Below are positions 11,882-23,715 of a stretch of 64,000 bases of DNA, piece by piece. Position 1 is the stretch's first letter, and every line of letters begins with the position of its first letter. The DNA is from Apiotrichum sp. Y4204 (lineage: Eukaryota > Basidiomycota > Tremellomycetes > Trichosporonales > Trichosporonaceae). The position numbers were made by a program, and so were the translations under genes. The stretch lies in contig JAMYHL010000029.1 in NCBI GenBank assembly GCA_025531455.1, positions 558,001-622,000 on the forward strand, written 5' to 3'. Below the pieces are notes generated by a model that was not told the DNA's origin, ran no database searches, and worked only from the letters and a program-made list of their open reading frames with translations.

Positions 11882-13869
11882 ATGTCGGACGACGAGTTTA
11901 TGATGGAGGTAGGCTGGTCGATACACGACATTCAACTAACATGACAGGACGCAGCCGACGATGAGGTGACCATCTTCCCCGGCTTCTTGAAGGAAGACAG
12001 CCGCTAACCATATAGGAGTACGATTTTGACTATGATGACGACGACGAGGATGAGATGGACGACGGCGCCGGCGACGTTGAGAACCAGTACTACAAGGCCA
12101 AAGGTGAGCACTTTTCTCAGGAATGCTGCCCCAGTGTCTGACAGCCATCAGGTCTCAAGGAGGACGACCCCGAGGCAGCCCTCAAGGCATTCCGCACCAT
12201 TGTTGATGATCAGTCAGAAAAGGGAGAATGGTGAGCATGCGACATGGAGAAAGCGTACTCACAATGCAGGGGATTCAAAGCACTCAAACAGATGACGAAG
12301 ATGAACTACCTGTTCCTCGACCGTCCAGAAGAAGCACTCAAGACCTACCGTGAGCTTCTCGGTTATACCAAGGTGAGCCTTTGAATGGTTTCCTCTGCTG
12401 ACCATGGTAGAACTCTGTCACTCGCAACTATGCCGATAAGACCATCAACAACATTCTGGACTACGTCGGTGGCGAGGGCAAGGTGCGCTGATTCCCCGAA
12501 GGAGCTAACATGTCAGCATGCGGCGGTTTCTCCCAAGGTATCGCTTGATACTCTTGAGGCATTCTATGAAGCAACACGGATTGCCTGTGATGAAGCAAAA
12601 AACGAGGTTAGCCCCCAAGTCTTCTTACGTTTCTAACCTTTCAGCGACTGTCGACAAAGAGCACTTTGAAGCTGGCCAAGTTGTGGTTGGACCGCAAAGA
12701 GTACGCCCGTTTGACACCTGTGAGCTGCATTCTTTATCTGCTTCAGCTCACCTGCAGGTTCTCAAAAGTCTTCATGTCGCCTGTGCACCTGGTAGCACAT
12801 CGGCGTCTGATGACCAGACGCGTGGCTCATTGTGTAAGTGGGAGACCTTGGATGATCTAACCATAAGTGCTTGAGGTCTATGCCATCGAGATCCAGATGT
12901 ATAGCGACCTGAAGGAGAACCGCAAGCTTAAAGTGAGTCTCACTGGGAGCCTTTCTGACAGGTCAGGACATATACAACGCCGCGATGAAGGTCCGCAACG
13001 CCATCCCCCACCCGCGTATCATGGGCGTCATCCGCGAATGTGGTGGGAAGATGTGGATGATGGAAAGTAGGTTCCTTTTGTTTCATATGTGCTGACGGGT
13101 CGCAGAAGCGTGGGATAAAGCGTCGACGGATCTCTTCGAATCGTTCCGCCAGTACGACGAGTCGGGATCCCCGCAACGTATTCAAGTGCTGAAATATCTT
13201 GTCCTCACCTACATGCTTATGGGAAGCGAGATTAACCCCTTCGACTCTCAAGAGACTAAACCGTGAGCAGAAATTTTGCCGTTCCACTGACGTGCAGATA
13301 CAAGAACGACCCTCAGATCATGGCCATGACGTCGCTTGTTGCCGCATACCAAGACCGTGATGTGAAGCAAGCGGAGAAGATCCTCAATGCCAACAAGGCC
13401 ACTATCACTGCTGATCCCTTTATTCGCTTCTTCATCGATGACCTGCTGCGCTCTCTCCGGACACAGTACATTGTGGACATTATCAAGCCATACACTCGCA
13501 TGAAGCTCGACTTTTTGGCAGAGGTGAGCCTGGAAGATGATGCAGGGCTGACTATCACAGACCCTGAGCTTGTCTGTCACAGACGTCGAGAGTCTCGTCG
13601 TCTCGCTCATTCTTGATGGTCGTATCAAGGGCAAGATTGATCAAATCGAGGGTGTGATTGTTGTCCAGCGATTGTGAGTGCCAGTCCGCAAAGAAACCGG
13701 ACGGTCGAAGAATGCCCCTGACCAGCGCAGCCATGGTGAAGCCAAATCGCGATACGAGGCGCTTGACAACTTTGTCCGCGAGCTGGACACCCTTTCCAGT
13801 CGGATCACGAAGGACAAGGTTGTCCGTGAGCAGCGCGGATGGTTGGGCAGTCTCGAGAGCTTTACATAG
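11882..13869 (+). CDS. CSN2: COP9 signalosome subunit 2
   Basis: This PCI-domain subunit of the COP9 signalosome removes NEDD8 from cullins as part of the complex in nucleus and cytoplasm. Fifteen exons are joined by fourteen introns of about 34-57 nt, giving about 474 residues. The N-terminus is acidic ([15 protein letters not shown]), followed by TPR-like helices (the [13 protein letters not shown] and IRECGGKM segments), the NPFDSQE motif, and a PCI domain from roughly residue 320 ([36 protein letters not shown]). All of these are family hallmarks. Exon 2 is only 18 nt. The last intron (57 nt) carries a competing early AG, but only the later acceptor (ending ...GCGCAG before CATGGTGAAG) restores the conserved C-terminal coil. 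Confidence 0.95.
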
Positions 13870-14217
13870 GTTGTAGTTGATGCATGTACAAACATAGAGC
13901 AGTAAGATTGTGGGAGATGCATGCTTCATTTCCGAGGTCTGGCGGAACCAAACGCTGCCAATGGCGGAACGCGGTACGCGGTAGTAGTGGGGGTGCGTGG
14001 CGACGCGGCCCGCGGTGCTGTGCCCTGTGCCCAGTACATTGTTGTGGAGGTTCCACCGATCCACCGCCGCCGAGCGACATGCATCGCGTTGTCATCAACC
14101 CCGAAGACAAACGACGCGGTATCCACTCTTCGCTTTCCAACCACCACAACTTTTTGGTCATCACTCGTCACTTGTCACTCACTCGCTACCAAACACATGT
14201 TCCGGCACTGAGGATCC
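13870..14217. other. Intergenic CSN2 to SEC7
   Basis: These 348 bp hold the presumed CSN2 terminator and SEC7 promoter. Nothing else was recognised. Confidence 0.6.
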
Positions 14218-17200
14218 ATGGCTTCAGACGAAACACCCACAACACCACCCCCGGCGGTCGCCGAGGCCGTGTCTCCGGAAGCCGCCGCCATGCCGCAGTC
14301 CAAGGCTGTGGAAGAGGATGCGGTACCGGGGGCGCTCTCAGTAACCGCCGACGACGTCCAGGCATCTGCAGAGGAGTTCGCCGTCCCGCCCAACGGCACG
14401 CATGCGGAGCCGGCATCCACCCCTGCGTCCGCTGAGAAGGAGATCCCAGAACCTCCTGTCGACAAGGACCTGCCGAAATCACCACCTTCCGTGCCCGCGA
14501 CAGATTCGACAGATGCCCCAGATGTCCCGCCCACGGACGCGGACACGGACGTCAAACCGGTCACGGCGGTCGAAACTGGCACTGACCATTCTGGGGCTGT
14601 AGGCGAAGCGGTGGAAACAGAGGTCGACGCGGAGCCAAGGCCTGTGCCGCCAGCACAGGTCGCACCTGCGATCTCAATCTCCACAGATTCCACCGATGCC
14701 CCCTCTTCCTCTACTTCCACCGATATGCCTCCCCCACCACCGCCGAAGGTGAACGCCGACGAAAGTCCGACCAAGCCGCACCTGCCGCTCGGCGCGCCGA
14801 TCGAGACGCCGCAGAACCCGACGCCGCCGCCGCTCGAACGCACCCCCAGCCGTCCCGAGACCCCATCACGGCGATCCAGCTCGACGCCAACACAGGTCCA
14901 GCAGCTGCGTTCCGTGTCCGGCGCGTCTGGCCCGGGGTCGCCTGGCGCCATGTCGCCGGCGCAGCAGCATCAGCCTGGACTGTCGCCTGTGGCCCGCATT
15001 CCGTCCCCGGCGAACGCAGGTGGCCAGCCCCCTCCGCGTGGGATGCACCACTCTCGCCGCTCGTCAACTGCAACCACAATCTCGCTGTCCTCTCGCCAGC
15101 ACGCCGGTCCGGGTCCTCAGCTCTCGACAGTGCTCATCGCCCCGCCCCTTCAGGTGCTCGTGAACAGTAAGGAGGCGCGCAAATCGGCGTCCTTCCTCGC
15201 TGCGTCTCAGCGGGCTCTCGACCTTTGTCAGTCGACGGATGGCTCCAATGCCGCGTACCTGCACCCGCGCGAGATATTCGAGCCACTCCGCCTCGCCATC
15301 TCCAACCCCCAGACCACCAGCGTGCCGATCCTCGTCACATCGCTCGACCTGCTCGCCAAGCTCATATCGCACTCGTTCTTCGCCGAGCCCAACGGTCCTC
15401 CACCAGGCATGTCTCCGTTGCCCGACCTGATCACGCACACGATCACGCTCTCCTACTCGGAAACATCTCCGCCCCAGGTTGCGCTCCAGGTCGTCAAGGC
15501 GCTCATGGCTGTCGTGCTCAGCACCGATCCCGGCATGCTCGTCCACCAGAGCAGTCTCCTCAAGGCCGTCAGGACCGTGTACAATGTGTTCCTGCTGTCC
15601 AACGATACGAACAACCAAATAGTCGCGCAGGGCGGTCTGACCCAGATGGTGCATCACGTCTTCAGCCGCGTCGTCCGCCCAGACTCAAAGTTCAAGCGTC
15701 AGAGCTCGTACAACGGGAGCCGCACGACGCTCACCGAGGAGTCTCGCCCGGCGACCCCATCCAAGATGCCGACGCCGAAGGAATCGCCGGCCCTGGACTC
15801 GCCTTCCAAGGGCGGCGCCAGCTCACCAGCCCAGCCGGACGGACCCAAGCTTACGCTCGAGAGCTTTTCGCAGCCCAACCCCAACGACTCGATGGCGGCC
15901 GTTCCAGACCGTCTCGGCAGCGTTCCTGCTCCGCCTATCTCCGTCAGCGTCCCCATTGACGAGGCCCTGGAAACACCGGCACCGCGGCGCGCGGCGCGGG
16001 GTGAGAACGAGGCCGAAGAGAATGATGAAGGTCGCTCCATCCCTACCGAGGAGCTGTTCGTCAAGGATGCTTTCCTCGTTTTCCGCGCGCTCTGCAAGCT
16101 CAGCATGAAGTCGCTCGTCAACGACAGCGAGCTTGACATCCGCTCGCACGCCATGCGGTCCAAACTGCTCTCCCTCCACCTTATCCTGACGATTCTCAAG
16201 TCGCACTCGGATATGTTCACCAACCCCGCCTTGACGATCACGTCCAACTCGACAGCCGAGCAGACCCCCTTCCTCCAGGCGACAAAGCAGTACCTCTGCC
16301 AGTCGCTGTCGCGCAACGCCGTCAGCCCTGTGACCCAGGTATTTGAGCTCTCCACCGAGATCTTCTGGTGTGTCCTCACCTCGATGCGTGCCCCGCTCAA
16401 GAAGGAGATCGAGGTGCTTCTCAACGAAATCTTCCTCCCCATTCTCGAGATGCGTCACAGCACGATACGCCAAAAGTCGCTCATTCTCGCCGTGTTCATC
16501 CGTCTCTGCCAGGAGCCTCAGGCGCTCGTTGAGATCTACATCAACTACGACTGCGACCGCTCGGCGCCGGAGAACATCTACGAGAAGCTCATCAATATTG
16601 TCTCAAAGATTGGGCAGACCCACTTTGCCCCGCCGTCCAAGGAGGAGCTTCAGCAGGGTAGTTCGTCAAAGCAGGCTTCGAGGGATAGCGGGCCTGCGAT
16701 CCCTCCCGCGCTCAGCACCAATGCGTTGGGCCACGATTCGCCGCAATACGCTGGTCTCTCGCCGGAGATCAAGCTCCGGCGGCAGGCGCTCGAGTGCTTG
16801 ACATCTGCGCTCAAGTCGCTTGTGGCGTGGTCGGCTACTAACCGGCCAGGGGACGATGCCGGCGCTCCGAGAGCGAGCATCGACGGTGGTGAGCAGGCCA
16901 CGCCGTCGCCTATGGAGCTTGCAGCTCCAAGCCCCGGCCCACACAACCCGCGCAACTCGATTTCCGGCTTTGCTTCTGGTGCGGTTACGCCAGACATTGG
17001 CGAGGACGATGTTAGCAAGCTGGAGGGTGAGAAGCAGCGCAAGACAATGCTGCTGGACGGTATCAAGAAGTTCAACTTCAAGCCCAAGCGTGGCATCGAG
17101 TTCCTCGTTCAAAACGGGTTCATCCCGAGCCGCGCACCCCAGGACATTGCGCGCTTCCTGCTCCGCAACGATGGGCTATCAAAGGCCATGATTGGCGAGT

Positions 17201-20200
17201 ACCTCGGCGAGGGCGACGCCGAGAACGTGGCCATCATGCACGCCTTTGTCGACCTGCTGGACTTCTCAGGCATCCGCTTCACCGAGGCGCTGAGGATGTA
17301 CCTCCAGACCTTCCGTCTCCCCGGAGAGGCGCAGAAGATTGACCGCTTCATGCTCAAGTTTGCCGAACGGTACCTGCACCAGAATCCAGATGTCATCTTT
17401 GCCAACGCCGACACGGCCTACGTTCTTGCGTTCTCGGTCATCATGCTCAACACGGACCAGCACAACAAGAACCTCAAGACAAAGCGCATGACCAAGGCGG
17501 ACTTTATCAAGAACAACCGCGGCATCAACGACCAGAACGATCTGCCCGACGAGTTCCTCGGCGCCATCTTTGACGAGATCCAGTCGGACGAGATTATTCT
17601 CAAGGACGAGCACGAGGGTGTTGCGGCTGGTACGGTCGCTGGCCTCGCCAATGTCGGCCGCGACCTCCAGCGCGAGGCCTTCCTCGCCCAGTCGGAGAAC
17701 ATGGCCAACAAGACTGAGGCATTGCTGAAGACCATGGCGCGCACCCAGCGTCGCCGTGGTGTTTCCGACCACTACTACGCTGCGTCGCGCATTGAGCACG
17801 TCCGGTTCATGTTTGAGGTCGCGTGGATGCCCTTCCTTGCGGGTATCTCTGCCCAGCTCCAGGAGACGGACGACATGGAAGTTGTGGAGATGTGCCTCGA
17901 GGGCCTGCGCTGTGCGATCCGCATTGTGTGCCAGTTCGACTTGGAGCTGGAGCGCAACGCGTTTGTCACCACGCTCGCAAAGTTCACCTTCCTCAACAAC
18001 CTTGCGGAGATGAAGCCGAAGAACATGGAGGCCATCAAGTGTCTCCTCGACATTGCAGTCACCGACGGGAACAACCTCAAGGCGAGCTGGAAGGAGGTAC
18101 TCACCTGCGTCTCCCAGCTGGAACGCATGCAGCTCATCTCGAGCGGCATGGATGTGCCGGATCTCAATCGCCGCACGTCGACCTCCAGCCGTCGTTCTAC
18201 GGCGAGCAGCAAGCGTGACAAGCGCCGCCTTGATGATGAGCTCGCCGAAGAGTCGCGCTCGTCCCAGGTCACCGTCGCTGCCGATAAGGTGTTTTCCCTT
18301 TCACAGAACCTCTCTGGAGTGAGTTGTGACTTAGGCTACCAACTAACATCAGTCTGCGATTGTCGACTTTGTCAAGGCGCTCTCCGAGGTGTCGTGGGAG
18401 GAGATCCAGTCGACGGGCTCGACCACTCGCCCGCGCATGTTCTCTCTGCAGAAGCTGGTCGAGATTTCGTACTACAACATGGGCCGTATTCGTCTCGAAT
18501 GGTCCAACATTTGGTCGATTCTCGGCGAGCACTTTAACCAGGTGTGTTGCCACAACAACCCGAATGTGTCCTTCTTCGCCCTGGACGCCCTCCGCCAGCT
18601 GGCCATGAACTTCCTGCAGAAGGAAGAGCTGTCGCACTTCCGTTTCCAGAAGGACTTCCTCCGGCCATTCGAGTACACGATAGTGCACAACATGAACTCG
18701 GATGCGCGGGAGATGGTCCTCCAGTGTCTGCAGCAGATGATCCAAGCGCGCGTCCAGAACCTGCGTTCGGGTTGGCGCACCATGTTTGGTGTCTTTGCCG
18801 CCGCATCAAAGGTCCTCACCGAGCGTGTGGCCAACTACGCCTTTGAACTCGTCACACTCGTGTATCACGACCACTTCTCCCTCGTTGTCCGATACGGCTC
18901 GTTTGCGGATCTCACTGGGTGTCTCACCGACTTCTGCAAGGTGTCCAAGTTCCAGAAGATCAGTCTTCAAGCGGTGGAGATGGTGCGCGGTCTCGTACCC
19001 AAGATGCTTCAGAACCCGGAATGTCTCCTCCCTGTTCCTGGCGAGGCGGGCAAGGTTGGGCCCTCGGACGACCCGATGATCAAGTACTGGCTCCCGGTGC
19101 TGAACGCGTACTTTGACATTATCATGACGGGTGAGGACCTGGAGGTCCGCCGCGTGGCGCTCGACTGTCTCTTTGACACGCTCAAGACGCACGGATCCAA
19201 CTTTAGCGTCGAGTTCTGGAACGTTGTCTGCGAGCAGACCCTTTTCCCCATCTTCAGCGTGCTGCGCGCCAAGCAGGGTCACCGCTTCAAGTCGCCCGAA
19301 GACATGAGCGTGTGGCTCTCGACCACGCTCATCTCTGCGCTCCGCGACATGATCGACCTCTACACCTTCTACTTTGATATTCTGCAGCGCTACCTTGATG
19401 GCCTGCTGGATATCCTCGTCGCGTGTATCTGCCAGGAGAACGACACGCTTGCGCGCATCGGTACAAGCTGTTTCCAGCAACTGCTCGAGAGCAACGTCAC
19501 CAAGCTGAGCCCCGAGAACTGGGAGCTTATAGTGACGGCGTTTGTGCAGCTCTTCCGCACGACGACGGCGTACCATCTCTTTGACGCCACGCTTCACTCG
19601 GAGGTTGCCGCCCCCGCCGACTATGTCGACGACGATGCGCCGTTCCACAAGTTTGTCGCTCCCGCACCTCTCGAGCCGGTGCCCGCCAACCCCGAGCCCC
19701 TTGGCGCCGAGATAACATACCGCGACCAGCGCCGCATCTTCAAACAGATCATCGTCAAGTGTGTCCTCCAGCTACTTCTTATCGAAACGACAGACGAACT
19801 GCTTCAGAACGAGCAGGTGTACAACACGATACCTGCCGAGCACCTGCTGCGGTTCATGGGCGTGCTGGACGACTCGTGGCGCTTTGCCCGCAAGTTTAAT
19901 GCGGACAAGGACCTCCGCATGCGTCTCTGGAAGGTTGGCTTTATGAAGCAGCTCCCCAACCTCCTCAAGCAGGAGTCGAGCTCGGCCGCGACTCTCATCA
20001 ACGTCCTACTGCGGATGTACCGCGACCCGCGCGAGGCGCACATGGCTGCCCGCACGGGCGTCCTCGACCGCCTTATCCCGCTCGGCACGGAAATCATTCG
20101 CGACTTTATCGCCATAGACGCCGAGAACCAGCCGCGCAATGTTGCGGCCTGGAGCCCGGTCGTGGCGGACATTCTGCGCGGTGCCTGCGACTTTGACGAG

Positions 20201-20382
20201 AGTGCAGTGAGTATTGGGTTTGATGCTGTGTTCTGTGCTGACTCTCCCAGTGGAACTCGCACCTGCCCCAGCTGTATGGTCTGGTCACGGATCTGCTGCT
20301 GCGCGAGCAGACTGCCGAGATGCGGCTGGCGATCCGCAACTTCTACGTGCGGGCCGGCCAGCGCGTGCTCAAGACCGAGTAG
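14218..20382 (+). CDS. SEC7: Sec7-family ARF guanine-nucleotide exchange factor (BIG type)
   Basis: This protein activates ARF GTPases at the trans-Golgi to drive vesicle formation. It has 2,028 residues in three exons (14218-18318, 18353-20206, 20251-20382). The first 280 or so residues are Pro/Ser/Thr/Asp-rich and probably disordered. DCB/HUS helices then follow, with the HUS box region around residues 610-700. The Sec7 domain is at about 950-1150. It contains FRLPGEAQKIDRFM with the catalytic glutamate finger, and FSVIMLNTDQHN. HDS domains run to the C-terminus. Length and domain order fit fungal Sec7. The two introns are confirmed because splicing restores VSWEEIQSTG and the conserved C-terminal helix. 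Confidence 0.96.
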
Positions 20383-21089
20383 GAGCGCAGGAGCTGTCAG
20401 AGATAGCTAGACTATCAGCAAAGACGAAAAACAAAAAGTACACATCGTCGCCTCATCCTCATCATCTGAGGCGCGGGAAGATGCCCAGATACCCGTATAG
20501 TGCACTACCATAGAGACGAACACCGGACCGGGATGAAGATTGTTCATGAATGTTGCACGCTGTGCGCTGCGCCGTATAGGCCTGGAGCTTGGAGAAGGCT
20601 CGAGTCCACATTGCTATCTGCTGTACCTGCTGTACACGGCATGACGATATGACGTTGGTACCAGTCGCAATACGGCATGCGACCGAGGACAACCGAGCCT
20701 AAACGGCTTAAAGTGGGGAGTGGCTGCCCAACGCCGTGGCTGCCCAACGCCCCCCTGGCCCCCCTGGATGGTGTGGCACATGTCCGGATCGGTGAAGTCC
20801 GGCGCGAGAAGCCCAGCGGCTGGACAACAACATGTTGCACAGAGTGGGTCCGGGTGGGAATTTGGTCGTCGTCGCCAGTCTCAGCAGTGTGTATACAGCC
20901 CACGATATCGAGCAGCAGCAACAGCGACAGACAGCAACAGGATTCGCTCCGCACACCCACCACTGCTAGTCTATTCCTGATCCCGCACCACCACAACATC
21001 TATCCATGACCATGGCATAGCGCCGCCTCTTGTCTTGAAAATTCTGATTCCTATCGATGTCCCGGAGCGCGCGCACAAACACCGACACG
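20383..21089. other. Intergenic SEC7 to M64 peptidase
   Basis: These 707 bp contain short overlapping ORFs of mixed composition and no recognisable domain. A CAG/ACAG-rich patch lies near 20910-20945. No other feature was seen. Confidence 0.55.
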
Positions 21090-22822
21090 ATGCTCATTTC
21101 CGACCGCGCGCTTCTTACTCTCTCGTGCGTGAGGATCCGGGATGGCCGCGGATGACCTGGGAACCCGGGGAACCTGAGGAACCCGGGGAAAGGGGGCAAC
21201 CACACCACTGCTGTTGTGAACAGTGGAAAGTTTGGCCATACCCCGATTTCTACACATTTCTCCAGCTGAGCACCGCTGACCCCCACGACAGATGCCTCGC
21301 TGCCCCGATCATGGCCGCGCAGGCGCCCCTTGGCGTGACTGACCCTGGGGCGGGGAGCGACCGCGCCGAACCGCCAAAGGAGATGACGCTCCATCCGCTC
21401 GCGGTGAGCGGGAGTGCAGGCGAGCGCATCAATCTCATGTTCTTCTCGGACGGATGTGAGTAGTGGACGGAATAAGAGTCCATTTTCTATTATTTCTCAC
21501 TCTCCAGATACGCGCGCCGAGCACAGCAAGTTTGTGGACGACGCGCGCCGGCTGACCGCGGACATTGTCGCGCCCGGCGGCGCAATGTCGCATGTCCGCG
21601 ACCTGCTGAATGTGTGGGGTGTATTCACGCCCTCTGCGCATTCTGGGCTAGGACAGGACGCCGCGCGGGCCGGGGCGCCGTTTGGACTCTACCGCGCGAG
21701 TACGGAGCTGCGGGCCGTGTACGTCGGGCACGAGGACGTTGCGCGCGCGGCGTGCGAGTACTGGCGCGCAGACGGGGAGGCGGGGTGCGACCAGCCGATT
21801 CTGCTGGGTAATGACGAGCTGTACGGCGGTCTCGGGGGCGAGTTTACGTGAGTCACTAATAGCAAGTGCGTTTTGTAACGCAAAGCTCATTTCCCAGGGT
21901 CATCACGTCGTCGCCGCTCAATGGGCCGCTCGTGCTCCGCCACGAGCTGGGCCACAGCCTCATTCCCGCGGGCGAAGAGTACGATGGTGGTGAGTTGCAG
22001 CCCCCCGCAACCCCCAGCTCCACTCACGCGCAGGATACTCGTATTTTGGCCCGAACGCAGACAGTGTGGACAACCTCGCGAATCTCAAATGGGCAAAACA
22101 CATTTCCGATCCCGACAACCTGCGCATCGAGGACGTCAAAGTCCCGCTGCAGGCGTATCCGTGGCACGACCTCGAGGCGGCCGACTACTGTGTAGAGTTT
22201 ACGCCAACGGCGCCTCCCGAGTCTGGCGCGGGGTACGACACTGCGCTGCTGCGCCTGTCTGTGTCGTCGGTCGCGTATCCGTCCCATGTGCGTGTTACCC
22301 TCGGCGGCGCGGAAATAGACTTGGCCCCATCGTTCCCTCCCGGGCCGTGGGAAGGGAGCAACGACCGGCGCTGGATAGAGATTCCCTTCTCGGGTGGGAT
22401 ATCTCGCATTCTCAGCACTAGCACAAGTGAAGAGAATGATCATTTCCGCCCGGCGCCATATCCCCGCCCCCTCGAGCTGTGCATCGCGCTCACCCCGCAC
22501 GGTCGCAACGCGACGGCCGGCCGCGGCGGGCGCATGGTCACCTCGGTCCAGATCGTAGAGTACGGCGGCGGCGGGAGGTGTAACATGACGTCGGGGTACA
22601 TTGGCGCGTTCCCGACGTATTCTGAAAACGGGACCATGACGCTGCGTCCTGTGAGTTGCAAGTGCGTTGCTGGAAAGGTTGTCTGACCCGCAGATGAACG
22701 AGGAATGCCTCATGCGGCGCGTCACGCACCCGACCTTCTGTCCCGTGTGTGCCGAGGCGCTGCGCGTGTCCCTCGAGGAACGCCTCCTCCAGCGCCATCT
22801 TACGCGCATCGTCCTCGAGTGA
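21090..22822 (+). CDS. Secreted metallopeptidase of the M64 (IgA peptidase-like) family
   Basis: The spliced protein has 458 residues in six exons: 21090-21124, 21292-21455, 21508-21847, 21898-21989, 22034-22650 and 22694-22822. Splicing the 167-nt first intron yields a convincing signal peptide (MLISDRALLTLSCLAAPIMA, cleavage near AQA), which decides the start. The body carries the zinc motif HELGHSLIPAGEEYDGG: HExxH plus the downstream GEEYD typical of M64 enzymes. A beta-rich C-terminal domain follows, with a cysteine cluster (CLMRR, FCPVC). It probably acts outside the cell or in the secretory pathway. The substrate is unknown; the IgA name comes from the bacterial founder only. The first intron is the least certain part of the model. 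Confidence 0.85.
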
Positions 22823-23000
22823 GGTGTTGGCAGTGCGGCACAAGCAGTCTCCATGTACTCTACTTTGGTATAGATAATGCTGTGCGTGCTCTCTATATGA
22901 GCGCGATGCCACAGATGTACTTCTGTTCATACTCTTCGGAACACGTTCTTCTGCTCTTCTACTTGGTCGTAACGATAACATAACATGCTCATACGTGAAT

Positions 23001-23531
23001 CTACTGGCTCTCCGCCCACGCCGCCTCGACAGCCTTGACGGCGGCAACGGCCTCGGTGTACTCGGTCGTCGCGGTGATTTCCGCGTCCACCGAAAGCGCA
23101 TCCACGAGGTCCTTGAGCGCGACGAGCGCAGTCTCGAGGGACGCGCGCGTGCGCGGAATCATCTGCTCCGAGTCCTTGACCACGCGTTCCTGTGGTGTCA
23201 GTGTCGACCAGCTGGATCGGATGGTCAGCGGGCAACGCGTGGGCACAGCTGCGAGATAGCAGCGCAGACACAGGCGGCCTAAAGCAACGCCTGTGCAAAC
23301 CGCCCCGCCGCAAGTCCCAGACCCAATATGAACCCACCGCATTGCGAATATCCGCGCCGTCCGCGCCTTCGTCCTTGAGACCCTGCAGCGTGCGCTGCGC
23401 CGCGACGACCTCTTCAGCGTACGTCGCCTCCTCCTTGTGCAGCCTGGCGTCAGCAACGAAAGACACGGAACCCACCGCTTCACGACGCCGGTCTTGATCT
23501 TGAGCTGGCGAGTGGTCTGCGGGTCGGCCAT
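23001..23531 (-). CDS. TBCA: Tubulin-binding cofactor A
   Basis: This small chaperone captures beta-tubulin in the folding pathway. It has 116 residues in three exons (23476-23531, 23338-23443, 23001-23189). The N-terminus MADPQTTRQLKIKTGVVKR matches the family start, and the rest is a three-helix bundle rich in Glu/Ala, including VVKDSEQMIPRTRASLETA. The first intron is only 32 nt, the shortest in the window; the second is 148 nt. An in-frame upstream ATG at 23600 would add a Thr/Ser-rich leader, but the canonical start is preferred. It is convergent with the M64 peptidase gene, 178 bp apart. Confidence 0.93.
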   Translation of the reverse strand: MADPQTTRQLKIKTGVVKRWVPCLSLLTPGCTRRRRRTLKRSSRRSARCRVSRTKARTARIFAMRWVHIGSGTCGGAVCTGVALGRLCLRCYLAAVPTRCPLTIRSSWSTLTPQERVVKDSEQMIPRTRASLETALVALKDLVDALSVDAEITATTEYTEAVAAVKAVEAAWAESQ

Positions 23532-23715
23532 GGTGGGTTGTGCGGTGGTGAAAGTCGTGGACGTGGTGGTGGCCAAACTCGGGAGAACTGTTGACATCAT
23601 GGCACGGACCTGCGATGCCTGCGAGTTGGTTTAGAATTGGTTCCGTGTGGCAGAGTGAGAATTCGGGCAGGGTGAAGAGGAGGATGGAAAAATCTCGGAA
23701 ATTTCATTAATCCGA

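Noticed and set aside
23532..23600. Upstream in-frame start extending cofactor A by 23 residues
   Set aside because: The canonical MADP start matches the family and the extra Thr/Ser-rich segment has no counterpart, though a mitochondrial-type alternative start is not excluded.
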